Of a stretch of DNA of 64,000 nucleotides, positions 36,101-45,462 are shown in pieces. How positions within the stretch are numbered: position 1 is the stretch's first letter; each line of letters opens with the position of its first letter. Source of the stretch: Fasciola hepatica (taxonomy: Eukaryota; Platyhelminthes; Trematoda; Plagiorchiida; Fasciolidae); contig CANUEZ040000069.1 of assembly GCA_948099385.1 (NCBI GenBank), forward strand, positions 1,011,501 through 1,075,500, written 5' to 3'. Below the pieces are notes generated by a model, which saw only the letters and a program-made list of their open reading frames with translations, searched no databases and had not been told where the DNA came from. The translations under genes were made by a program, and so were the position numbers.

Positions 36101-37226
36101 CTTTATTCACAATAATCTCACTTAGTCGTCAGTGACGTACCAAAACTTTCTCTACCTATATAGATCCTAATTACTAAATAAATGAATCATTCAATGTACA
36201 CTTCAGATTGTTCTCTCGTAGGTATGATAGATCATTCAACAGATGACAAAGTCTTATGATGTTTTTCCGTATATGAGGCACGCTATTCCTATACAAGTTG
36301 AATTAGGATAATCAATTGTGGCGTTTAGTGTGAATTTCTCACTCTTTTTTTTGAAGTATCAGCCAACTAGGGTGAGGGGAGGGCAACGGATCAGTACTTG
36401 CAGAAGGGAGCTTGATGCATTTGTATAAGGCACTTACTGCAGTTTGATCCAAACGGATTTGCAAAACGTTAATTGTGTCTCCAAGTATCGTCCACGAGAA
36501 GTTAGTTATTTTTGGGCAGTTAAAAGATTGTTCATTGGTTTTGGCTTGAAGTTCCATCACCAAGCACCCTGAAATAAAACAAAATATGCTTCAGCCAACG
36601 GTGTACAGAGGGCGATATACATTTTGGGCACTACAGAATCGTCCAAATCTCTCCTGCATCGCATTTAGTAGATAGCGGAGAACAGGAAATTAATGGGACA
36701 GACCATTCACCATTTCCCTTTAGGGATAGAAATGAACTGATTTTAGTCTATTGACAATGGATCAAAACGGAAATGACATGAGTGTGAATATACGTGAATA
36801 ATAAAACATTCCGAAAAAGTTTTTACTGATCAGTTCGAAGACCTAGGCTGTGTGATCTAAATGTTGGTCTTGGGTAAGAAAGTAGTGTCACACTAACGCC
36901 GTATAGTAACGAACGGATTCGTAGGTAACTGGGTATTAATGTTGAACTTTCCTTAGCCCCATAATTCATGTAGGAACAATTCGGGCTGCATCATTTTTGG
37001 TGAATCTTGCCATTTTTTGATGAATTTGACTGGTTTCTTCTCTCGGTGCCAGATGTTCACCAATAGCTATGCTAATCTGTTCCACTGAGAAATTGTACCA
37101 AAACAGCTCACAGTAATGTTTGTAAGGCTATGTACAAGCGATCAGCCAAAAGATGGTAAATGAAGACCTACCGGTTTGTGCATTTGAACCCACGATGAGT
37201 GCCAGAAAGACAATAGTTGCGACCAT
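26790..37226 (-). CDS. Four-exon gene for a secreted protein with two CUB-like domains (exons 37226-37172, 36568-36438, 30937-30754, 27181-26790)
   Basis: The four exons have lengths 55, 131, 184 and 392 bp, which sum to 762 bp, or 253 codons plus TAG. Junction phases agree throughout: 1, then 0, then 1. The product would have a signal peptide, a CUB-like domain made by exons 2 and 3 with four cysteines, and a second CUB-like domain in exon 4. CUB domains are extracellular beta-sandwich modules that bind proteins, sugars or calcium. No catalytic domain or membrane anchor is visible, so a small secreted binding protein is the likely role; the ligand is unknown. The introns are 603, about 5,500 and about 3,570 bp. 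The last holds a decayed LINE. The 5.5 kb intron inside the first domain is far longer than the 173-314 bp introns at the same place in the other cassettes, so pairing of exons 2 and 3 is the least certain link. No AATAAA was seen within about 230 bp after the stop. Confidence 0.62.
27234..27435 (+). CDS. Possible terminal exon of an unknown plus-strand gene
   Basis: A good acceptor (GTGTGTGTTTACAG) is followed by 66 open codons and TAA. Residues are rich in charged and helical types (LEKELLWQLEESENILMTEW, then CAQCVCSRYKNFVHQL), unlike random translation of this AT-rich DNA. It starts 53 bp from the acceptor of the minus-strand terminal CUB exon. No partner exon was identified. Confidence 0.25.
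27742..30020 (-). mobile_element. CR1/Jockey-type LINE fragment (endonuclease end to RT C terminus)
   Basis: Going down the minus strand: an endonuclease end near 29950-29650 (AVLDRIITNHPNLF, APTSTSDQALTIIRRKVYSR); the RT entry near 29209-28970 (SGIMTSIINKSFNTGATPAYW); RT core at 28917-28264 (LEYFGCPNSLLSWLKDYF, LGFLQGAFLPFSFNIYINHL, LCKYADNVVLC); and the C-terminal region to 27742 (ACPSHPSTRSEFRL). The catalytic YADD reads YADN and several stops and shifts occur, so it is dead. It lies in the third intron of the two-CUB gene, same strand. Confidence 0.85.
30754..30937 (-). CDS. Exon 3: second half of CUB-like domain 1 (cassette 1b)
   Basis: The acceptor is TTTGATATGGCAG and the donor TTGA|GTAAGT. 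Its length of 184 bp and phases (0 in, 1 out) are identical to the five other second-half exons in the window. The residues begin ANVAQQCIGV, contain RIICSDQSP and end with FKVYYLL, matching the C-x(n)-IC and FQVYYxL frame of the family. The two cysteines here and two in exon 2 give the usual four of a CUB domain. Confidence 0.68.
31000..36437. other. Long second intron of the two-CUB gene
   Basis: No recognised gene. Small open frames (32029-32265 and 32636-32887 plus; 33619-33945 minus) lack domain or splice evidence. A short (TA)n tract lies at 32887-32902. The stretch is 5.5 kb where the paralogous introns are 173-314 bp, implying expansion by old insertions I cannot identify. Confidence 0.45.
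36438..36568 (-). CDS. Exon 2: first half of CUB-like domain 1 (cassette 1a)
   Basis: The acceptor is TTTTATTTCAG and the donor is GCA|GTAAGT. The exon enters in phase 1 and leaves in phase 0. It encodes 43 codons starting GCLVMELQAKTNEQ and containing NCPKITNFSWTI, the conserved aromatic-plus-cysteine core of a CUB first half, followed by an amphipathic VLQIRLDQ strand. It has two cysteines, as the other first-half exons mostly do. It is shorter (131 bp) than its paralogues (152-170 bp) and clearly the most diverged. Confidence 0.62.
37172..37226 (-). CDS. Exon 1: signal peptide exon
   Basis: The reading is MVATIVFLALIVGSNAQT followed by one base of a Gly codon: a hydrophobic core with a small-residue cleavage region (GSNA/QT). 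The start is the ATG at 37226-37224, in a strong context (CACCATGG). An in-frame ATG eight codons upstream (37250-37248) would add MNFCHFIT. I prefer the inner one because the TATA box ends only about 12 bp above the outer ATG, which would put that ATG upstream of the expected transcription start. The exon ends ACCG|GTAGGT, a phase 1 donor that matches the acceptor phase of all first-half CUB exons in the window. Confidence 0.7.
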
Positions 37227-37261
37227 GGTGATGAAATGGCAGAAATTCATCCGAATCGTTT

Positions 37262-37269
37262 ATTTTATA
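37262..37269 (-). promoter_or_regulatory. TATA box of the two-CUB gene
   Basis: On the minus strand the bases read TATAAAAT, preceded by GG-ACCAG. The distance to the preferred ATG (37226) is about 36 bp, giving a predicted 5' leader of only 5-15 nt if initiation is 25-30 bp downstream. This position is what decides between the two in-frame ATGs. Confidence 0.5.
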
Positions 37270-37648
37270 CTGGTCCAACTGATGGTTCATTGGTCAATTT
37301 GACCTGGAGAATTAACATTGGAAATTGCTGTTGCTGCTATTGAGCAGTGCGTTCTCCAGTGCCACTCTTTCATTGGTCCCTCCAAACACCCTTCTCATTG
37401 GAACAATTTCTGAGATTATCAGCAAAATTATTGTTTTAGGTAATCGTGAATTTGCTCTCAGCTTTCTGTTGTTTCAATTTTACAGTGGTCTGTATTGTCA
37501 AATAAGTGTCTTGGGTAATGAACGCCTAGCTAGCTGCTGCTTTCCCGCTACTCTCAGAGCCTCCCCTCCGACTGCACGCACTCGTATTTCACATGGCCTC
37601 GCCAAAATCCCCTCAACGCCAGGTGTCACAGATACCCAAGGCCCGTAT

Positions 37649-38430
37649 CTACAAGTGCAATTTTACCTTCGCCCCAATTATGATCTCAACCACAGGCACC
37701 CCCTTCGACTTGAATTTAGATAAAGAAAAACAAGACGGGAAGCGTTTTTCCGGACAATATCGGGCAAAATGTCCTTCCTTGCCACATACAAAACACCTCC
37801 TTCGTGCTCCATGCATCAATGCGCCATTGTTGCGTTGTGTTTGTCGGTTGAGTTCCAGTTTTAATTGTGCGATTTCTTCGCTCGTCTTCTGCAACGTGGA
37901 CTCCAAATCCGATTGCTCTAGTCGGGAAACTGTCACTTCTTCTTGGGCTGCACGAACAATCATGAACAGGCCTTCTGTATCATTCACGCCGCACGCAATT
38001 GCCATTCTCAACCTGCCTTGGACATCCGGGGCCATGCTTTGAACGAAACGATCACGGACAAGGCGTGCCCTAGATACGCCACTTGCCTCGGGCAGCCCGA
38101 TCAATAGTTGGCCCAACAGGTACTGATAATGAACGACTGGGTCTTGGGTGCTGTCATGACGAGCCGTGTAGAATCGGTCCATCGCATTCTGGCGATCACC
38201 TTCCTGTGTGTACTCCGTCACTAGCCCCGCAAGGACCTCCCGATAAGTGGGGCTTGTTTTTCCTCCCATCTTCAGATTATACACCGTCATGGCACGCCCA
38301 GCCAGCAATGTCCCAAGCGCCGCCAACAAAGGTGTGTCTCCTTTTTACTCCGTTGCATGCCACTATCCTTTCAAAATCTGTGATCCATTCCCCCGCACCA
38401 GGCCAGGGAAACGTCATCACGTGAGTGTAG
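37649..38430 (-). pseudogene. gag of the second gypsy element, one frameshift
   Basis: Starts around MTFPWPGAGEWITDFERIVA in one frame and continues as ALGTLLAGRAMTVYNLK in another, so there is one shift near 38310. A coiled region (EEIAQLKLELNRQTQ) precedes a zinc knuckle CFVCGKEGHFARYC. The reading then enters a VVEIIIGAKVKLHL stretch that resembles the start of the protease, and stops. Confidence 0.82.
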
Positions 38431-38557
38431 TCACGGCACCAGTGTAACAAGGACAACAACACATGGCAGGATAGTTGCATGTCACCGGCCAAACAAGTCA
38501 AGTCGTGGAACACAGTCGTTTACATAGGCCTTTTTCCAGACTGTGCGGCACCAAGAT

Positions 38558-38884
38558 TGCTATTGCCGCTACTTGAGCGCTTCGGCTGCGTTCTGTCCAG
38601 TTGCCTGTGACTGATGGCTTGATTCTCTTGACCGTCATTTCCCTTCGGTTGGTCCGACTGTCTCAGTTGACGGCTCGATCGGCAGCCCTTCACCTGAGCT
38701 ATCTTGCTGGTTGCCGGAAATCCCGCTGCTTCCTCTCAGGCCGTCTGTATGTTTCCTTTTGCCTGCTTCGGGACGCCTCCGACATATTCGCCACCTGTTC
38801 TTTTGTCTGTGGCCCTCGTTTGGTTCGTTCGTTCGCCTTGATGTTCACGCCGTTCCCTCGCCCCAGCATTCCCTGTTACACTCA
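38558..38884 (-). repeat. Single LTR of the second gypsy element
   Basis: A 327 bp segment on the minus strand beginning TGAGTGTAAC after a polypurine tract and ending AATAGCA, four bases before the PBS. Boundaries rest on the flanking PPT and PBS, since no second LTR is present for comparison. Confidence 0.6.
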
Positions 38885-38915
38885 CCCTTCCTTTAAAACA
38901 TTCGGTCCGGAAGTG

Positions 38916-39305
38916 TCAGGGTGCCAAGTCGCATCCGTTGACCCATTTGCCTTGTGGTCCTTGATCGATTTTGAAACTGGAATTCTTTCTCTCCAGTACG
39001 GTGTAGGGTCCACTCCATCGCTTGTGGAACTTGCTGGCCCCCGGACCGGCTACTTCGCGTCTGTTACGATTCCTCACTTTTACCGGCTGTCCGGACAAAA
39101 ACGGATCCCATTTCTGTGTTTGGTTCCGTCTATCGTACCTTGCCTTGTTTCGACTGTGAGCAAATCTTGTCCGTTGTACGGCCACTTTCTCTAGTTGCCT
39201 CCTGCTCGCGGGTTGTCAGAGGTTTATCATTCCTCATGTTGAGCCACACATCCAGTCGCGTTCTGGGTTCCTGCCCAAAAACCAGTTCAAACGGCGTCGT
39301 CCCTG
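38916..39305 (-). pseudogene. Integrase C terminus of the second gypsy element
   Basis: Contains TPFELVFGQEPRTRLDVWL, then after a one-base shift QLEKVAVQRTRFAHSRNKAR and the GPY/F module KFHKRWSGPYTVLERKNSSF, ending at TGA 31 bp before the LTR. The GPY/F module is typical of gypsy integrases. Homology starts abruptly near 39305. Confidence 0.82.
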
Positions 39306-40560
39306 TTCAATAAAGATGTTACACCTCGTGACATCTTCTTTATCATCATTCAATGCTTAGTTTCGAAGAATCAAATGTTATGGAGATAGAATCCTTTGCT
39401 TCCCGTTTCGCATCGGAAAGACATCAAAGTGAGTGACAGGGAATGAGCAGATGTAATGTGCACATGGTTGAGAATTTCCACCTAGACATAACAGGTTTCT
39501 AACTTTGGCTGCTTTTGCAAAAATAACGATGGTTTGTCAACATATTTTCCGGAAAAATACTGGCCAACGGTGATGCATGGTTCTTAATCGTGACGTGAAA
39601 CCAGTCCAGTGTAAACTTGGATCACGTAAACACTGGGCGCTATAAAACATTGGTCAGCAGTTTCGAAATTTACTCCGTTGACTGATGGATAACTCCGATA
39701 GCTTCCTAAAACGACTTCTAGACCCAAATAAAAATGCTCTGATTCAGGTTGAAAGTGAAATATCTTTCGGATGAGAAGGCAACTTTAAACAGGCAAAAAA
39801 GTGTTCTTTGACGGTGAATTTGGCGACTGCGACTTCCATTCAGATGAAGGTTTGTAGTCATTTCGTTCAGTTCTACCTTGAAAGCACTGGCGATACATAT
39901 TTCAGGCTGTGGTTATATGGAAGGTTAATGCTTTACTGGGACGTATACTGTGAGGAAAATTTTTACGGGGATTTTATTTTGCTAATGCTAAACACGTCAA
40001 AACAAATTGGCCGTAGTTCCAAAACGTAGTGAAACTAAATCAAAACATTGTAAGTGCTACCATATCAGAATAAATCGGGTGTCAGCTATGCCCTTGTTGT
40101 TTCGGTAACTAGCTTAATTGTGAACAACATTTTAGCCCGTGTGAAACGGGAAATTAACACGTGAATGGAGTGGCGCAGGCCTGAAACTATGCATAATGAC
40201 GTGGCCGAAAAACTGTACTTTAGCAGATGTTACGTGATTCCTGTTAATAGTTTCTATTGTTTTATGAGTTTGCTGTTCAGGTCACATTGTAATCACTAGG
40301 GGAAGGTCAATATTAATTGTTGGAAACGATGAGGATAGTTACGATTCCTTTGACTGGCCCAAGCTAACTGACATATGCATGCAAAAGAACTAAGTTAGCA
40401 GGCCTTATCAGTGGCCAAAACAGCTGTTATCGGGCGTAACAAAGCTACTTACTCAGAAATATCTGTCAAAATTTGGACTCAGCAAAGGCTTTCTCAGTGT
40501 CCACCAAAAGTTGTAACGAATAACAGCCAGAGATGTTGGAGACATCATCGATTGCTCAAG
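39306..40560. other. Stretch without a confident gene
   Basis: A plus-strand frame at 39808-40029 ends with WLYGRLMLYWDVYCEENFYG, which looks protein-like. A weakly similar ending (GERFYGNFML) occurs at 32820-32887 plus. I do not recognise it and cannot define splice borders. Confidence 0.3.
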
Positions 40561-40585
40561 CCAAATCTTCTCGCTATCTAAAAGG

Positions 40586-40589
<4 letters not shown>

Positions 40590-40653
<64 letters not shown>
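40590..40653. repeat. (TA)n microsatellite
   Basis: About 32 uninterrupted TA units. Confidence 0.97.
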
Positions 40654-40657
<4 letters not shown>

Positions 40658-40839
40658 AACCGGCCTGTAAACAGGCATGGTGCCGACACAACAACAACAG
40701 GAAAAAGCTACAAAGTTGTAGGGAGGCTTGAGAGTAACAGTTAAGATGGCAACAAGTAAAAAACTAATAATTCCACCGTAAAAGTCTTGGGAATTTTGCT
40801 TTTGGTTTACAATTTTTTTATGGGTAAAGGGAATTCAAC

Positions 40840-41421
40840 AGAAAGGTCATATTGCATGCGCGCCCCTGGATTCGACTCTGAGCCATATCTCTCAGTGTTT
40901 CTGACCAAAGGCATTCCTCGTGCTTTGGGCCTTAACCAGGAAGGCGGGAAGCACCTACTGAAGTCAGAGCCGAAGCTAATTTCTCCTTGCTCCTATGCCA
41001 AGTCAAAGTCTGACTACCGGGCCGCTTCTTCCAGCCTAGCAGGCATATACAAAACATGTCCGAGCCATCGAAGGTGATGTAGAGCGATTATCTCGTACAA
41101 AGGGCGACCATCGACCTCGACACTGATCATCCGATATTCCCACCCAACACGAGCAATGCTTCGGAGACACGGCGGCCAAGCACAAAAAGCCACGGAGCAT
41201 TCTGAACGAGGAGAAGCCAGGCCAACCGTAAAGAAGAACACTACGAACTGTGGTGCTATACAGCCTTCCCTTGAGGGGAAGCCGGATATCATGGCGAGGC
41301 TACAGATGGCACAGGTCCTCGAAAGCTGCTCTGGATCTCTCTGAAAGGCTGTGGTCTTCATCTTTAGTCTGTCTTTGCTTAAGAGAACGATCCTCCCCTG
41401 TACACAAGAAGCTTCAGTCAA
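40840..41421 (-). mobile_element. 3' fragment of a LINE with the LRWLGHVL motif
   Basis: On the minus strand HHLRWLGHVLYMPARLEEAA is followed, with a shift, by residues near 40990-40900 resembling the usual W-PRG-Q and V-LPGWGPRD tail region. The LRWLGH-x-L-R/Y-M signature sits in the C-terminal part of flatworm LINE reverse transcriptases after the RT core. Stops and frameshifts are frequent. Confidence 0.72.
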
Positions 41422-42379
41422 CCTGAAACTACTATGGTTACTGGTTATGTTTTCAGGTTTTCAAATGTATACGCGTGACCGAAGAGAGTATGTAAAAATT
41501 CATTTTCTCGTAGTGTTCGTATTCTCTCAGGCTTGCGCGAATTTGCTCGGTGGTTTCACTGATTCTGTGTTGCTAGTACCTCCAGTTTCGTTGGCTTCGT
41601 TAATTAAGACTTGTCGGCTGGACAGAATGTCCAAACTTATTAGGGACAGTCATCGTTCATGTTATTCTCAGCGGTTTCATCAGCGAATAGTTCCATGAGA
41701 GCCAAATCGGTGTTAGTCGGCTGCAGGTGGATCACCACTAGTAGTCATTAAGTAGTGGGGATATATGCGTGGAATTAGAGAAAATCAATCCTGAAATTAG
41801 ACTTAGGTGCTTCGTATTATTACCACGGGAGAGTCTAAGATGTAATGGATGACTGTTCATCGTTTGGTCCGGAGAAAGGATTTTACCAAAGCGAGCCATT
41901 AAGCACAGGTATTTATCTTAGACATCCCTCAATCACCCTGAAACTTGTTTGATGATGTTCTGGTTGAGGATAGAGGCCCAAAAGGGAAACGTACATTATC
42001 TGTCCCATCTCTTCATCGAAATTCAGAAATGAAGCAACGCTTCAGATCACCTTAAATGCCACTGAGGCCGCAGAGCAGATCACCCACAGAAAAGATTATT
42101 TCGCTGCGTATTATCTATCAGGAGATCCAATGAGCAAATGAGGCATGGCACATTATTTGATGTGATTCTGAAGCCAAAATAAAGTGGCTTACTAAATATA
42201 TTGATCGGGGGGGGGGACGATTATCAGACAATGGTTCTGGGCTCATCGTGTGATTATTGCATGTTTAACAAATCGAGTATCAGTAAGTCACCAAAATACT
42301 TAAGGGGGAGACAATTGATATGGTTTACGAATACTAGACTGAAAAGATAATTTGTCACATTATCTAATACGCGACATAT

Positions 42380-42923
42380 TTTCGGAGAGCGTTTCGATCA
42401 ACACTCATTAGTAACATTTATTTAACTCCATATACAAAGGCAACTAAGCTCGAAGGATTTTCTCATCCCCTATCGGCTCCAGTTATCTCAGTCCTAGATG
42501 ACTCCTTATGTATAATCGGTGATGATTTCAATAAATTTGGCTCAACTTTTTCTCATGACACTCGGAGTGGCAAATTTAGTGCATTTGCCCACCAGAAATG
42601 ACGCTTGTCCAGATTTTATTTTAGCAAACAAAGTAGGATTACTGGTGGTCCGATAACATGCATTGCTGAGCCTTTCTACTCACTGCATTCTGAAAGTTTG
42701 TCCAACAAACTATAGCAGGAAGAATCACTACATGTTAAGACAAACATGGAGACCTGCCAAACAGAGAAACAACCCTCCAAGAAACCTAGCACATTTAGGA
42801 ACAATCGTAAACTCTACTTATTTTTACCGTGTTTTACGATCAAAATCCTCACTGTTTTGTGCAGTTATTACTGACCATTTTGAGTTATATTTTCAGTCTA
42901 CGTGTTCTCCGAGTATTTCATAA
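42380..42923 (+). mobile_element. CR1/Jockey-type LINE fragment, endonuclease region
   Basis: Contains LCIIGDDFNKFGS (endonuclease GDFN block) and, in another frame, STHCILKVCPTNYSRKNHYM, matching the terminal SDH block and following linker. Several stops. Homology fades after about 42920; remains of the RT may continue to about 43300 but I cannot show it. Confidence 0.62.
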
Positions 42924-43299
42924 ATGCATTTTAAAATTTTCAACCTCTTCGATCATTCCCCACTGGGTTTGCTGCTCCCCGACAACCTTTCCTGGTTGAC
43001 AAAAGGAGACTCTCGTTAGATCACACGATCTGTCAAACATTTCCAGATGTGGTGGCACCTCTAGAGTTACACTTGTTGACGTCATCATTACCGAACACTT
43101 GCCTGTGACAATTTTGTTTCCGAGATTCTCTCTGATTCCCATCATCCCCTGCACTGTGAACTTACAAAGGCTGCACCAACATCCTCCACGTGCTCAAAGT
43201 CCAAAGTTCTGTTTATCGGCACTTTTACACATTGCAGTTCTGTTTTGTTGTTCCTCACTCATCTGATTGCTAATTATCGATCGCAAGAAAGTTTACTCA

Positions 43300-45400
43300 G
43301 AGCTACAAAACAGCTTGAACGTTGAGTACTAACCCGTTGTTTCACTGTTTTTTCCTTTATTGGAATTTCGTATCCATTACATCGCTTATTCCACTGAAAT
43401 GGTGTAACAGTCTGAAGATCCATCCTTTTCGGTACAAAAGGGAATTACAGACATGAGTTGTTTTTACTGAAGATTTGACGTCTGTGTGAAGTTACCTAGG
43501 AGCACTGGGCTCTTAGAACAAATTAAACTTTCTCAGTTTACCTTCTATTCAAAAATCCTGCAATAAGTGCAGCAATATACCTTTCATTTGGGCTGTGTTA
43601 AGAGTGATTTTTAGACCTTTGGAATATTTACCTTAAAGCCTCAATTTTGAACGTGAAAGCACTTCACTATAGCAGCCTTACTACGCCCCGTCCTGTTCCA
43701 TTGTCAGTATTCATCCAATGTTCAAAATGATACTGAATTGAAATTCTCTGAGTATTATGGGCTGCGGTTTACATCTGTAAGATATAGCAGTCTTGAGCAT
43801 AGTCGTCCAGTCGGAAAGGTGCCTCATAGTTTGATCATCACTACTTCACGGTTCAAAATATCGATGGTCACTGCCACTTTTTTCTACTTATTCATTATAT
43901 GCTTCGGGTAGCGGAAATATAGATGAAACTTCGGTAGGCGCACTCGGGAATTCAGGTCAGCCTGTTCTTATATGCAGCTCGTCTAAACTTTTCAAACATG
44001 GAAAACAGCTGGGATGCTGAATGACTACACGTGGTGCTACCGATATGTCGATTCAGGAAAGGCTGCTGTATGATCCATCATAAATGCGTTGAAGTAGTTG
44101 CACGCATTGCAGATTCTGTAACGCACGATGAAGTAATTCGCCGAAAGTCTCACATCCCAGATTAGTCATTGAAACAGTTTTCCAATGCCGTGGCTATTCC
44201 GATGGCTAGAAATGCTCCACTTCATTGCACTCTTAAGATGGAAAGATCTTTGACTAAGTGATTCTCGTTTTGTCAAAGAGCGAAAGGCTTTGCACGTGTA
44301 TTAATCTTCTGTTCAGCTGTCGTTAACCCCCTTTCTGTACCGCCATCAGATACATCACAGAAGATATACTTGGAGGCATTTTTCAACGGTCATTTTCTGT
44401 CGTTCATAGGTTGGCCAATTCACTTAGCCAGTCGGGTCAGTTTCTGCCGTGCTGGTGATCTAGCGGCTGATTCTATTACAAACATTTTCCTGCATAAAGG
44501 ATATTCCTCGGTTGTAGCCGCGGTGATACGAATTCATGAGAAACATCTCAACCTGAAAATCCTGACAAGTTTGCCCCTCACAAATCTGATATTTGGTAGC
44601 CCGTTGTACGGCGAGCCATTTCCGAGACGTGAAACAAATGCGCTTCCGGTAATAGGGTTTATGATATATTATGGTAGAATTTTATTGCTCAATAACACAG
44701 CGTAGTCGAGATCGTTGGTAGGTTGTCGACGTTTCGGTCACCACGGGTAACCTTTTTCAAGACTGGTTTTGCAACCGAATGAAACTGTGTCACTTGATGA
44801 TTTTCGCAACTTGTACAAAACTGAAGAATATTTATCGGCCGTAGAACTCATTTTTCAGTCAGAATCGCATGCGTTAATAAACAACGTCATCATGCATAGC
44901 CTTGTCCCAAACAGTTCTCAAAATACCAATTCATACCCATTTTGGCTTGCAACAAGTGAGGGAATAATCTCGAGTATATGGTGATGTATAGTATAATTCC
45001 TGCAACAAACTCTTGTGTTTAGAGTTACAGAACCACTGCTCATTTTAAGCACCTCGTTACAAACTTGAGGTTTTCACCTGCAGTATATCTGTCGGTGTTT
45101 TAAGTGAGGATTTGAAGAGTCCACCAGGGTTGCGGTTTTACCCGGTGTTAAATGTGTTTAGGCGTCCAACCAGAATAATTGTGAGTTGCCCCTTATGACT
45201 TCTGATGTGCTCGTGGTACACATGGTCCACGTGTTTTGGTGTATAGAGAAACGTGACATTCGGTCTTACGGTGTCGCTTATTTTCCTGGAATCAGGACCT
45301 CTGTGACTAGTTCATTTTCATTTCCTCACTGTTGATATTCGCGCCATAGACGCTTCACACGCTGCCTTTAGCCTGATCCGGAATGCCGTTCTCACTTGTC
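43300..45400 (+). other. Unassigned stretch with two plus-strand open frames
   Basis: Frames at 44370-44705 (111 codons) and 44769-44984 (71 codons) have protein-like composition, but no domain is recognised. The second could be an exon: it ends near a GTGAGG donor-like site. A 65 bp repeat at 44700-44768 separates them. Confidence 0.25.
44700..44768 (-). repeat. Short dispersed repeat shared with the palindrome arms
   Basis: The segment GACGTTTCGGTCACCACGGG plus flanks matches the sequence just outside the SINE at 60220-60275 (and reversed at 58588-58640) at most positions. Confidence 0.6.
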
Positions 45401-45417
45401 TGGCTTGTCACACTCGT

Positions 45418-45462
45418 TGACACGCATGCACACAAACACACACGCACACACGCATACACAAC
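45418..45462. repeat. CACG/CACA microsatellite
   Basis: Imperfect repeats of ACACACGC type, similar in motif to those in the duplicated units at the left end. Confidence 0.8.

Larger units (their letters stand above)
37649..39305 (-). mobile_element. Second gypsy element: integrase end, single LTR, PBS and gag (junction fragment)
   Basis: On the minus strand the order is integrase C terminus, purine tract (AAAGGAAGGG), LTR 38884-38558, primer-binding-site-like TGGTGCCGCACAGTCTGG (38553-38536), then gag. A complete element would have gag before integrase, so this is the junction between two tandem copies sharing one LTR, or a re-inserted one-LTR circle. Both ends are truncated. Confidence 0.78.

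Noticed and set aside
37325..39194. Long plus-strand frames over 37.3-39.2 kb, up to 197 codons
   Set aside because: They are antisense to the gypsy gag, LTR and integrase, which have clear motifs on the minus strand.
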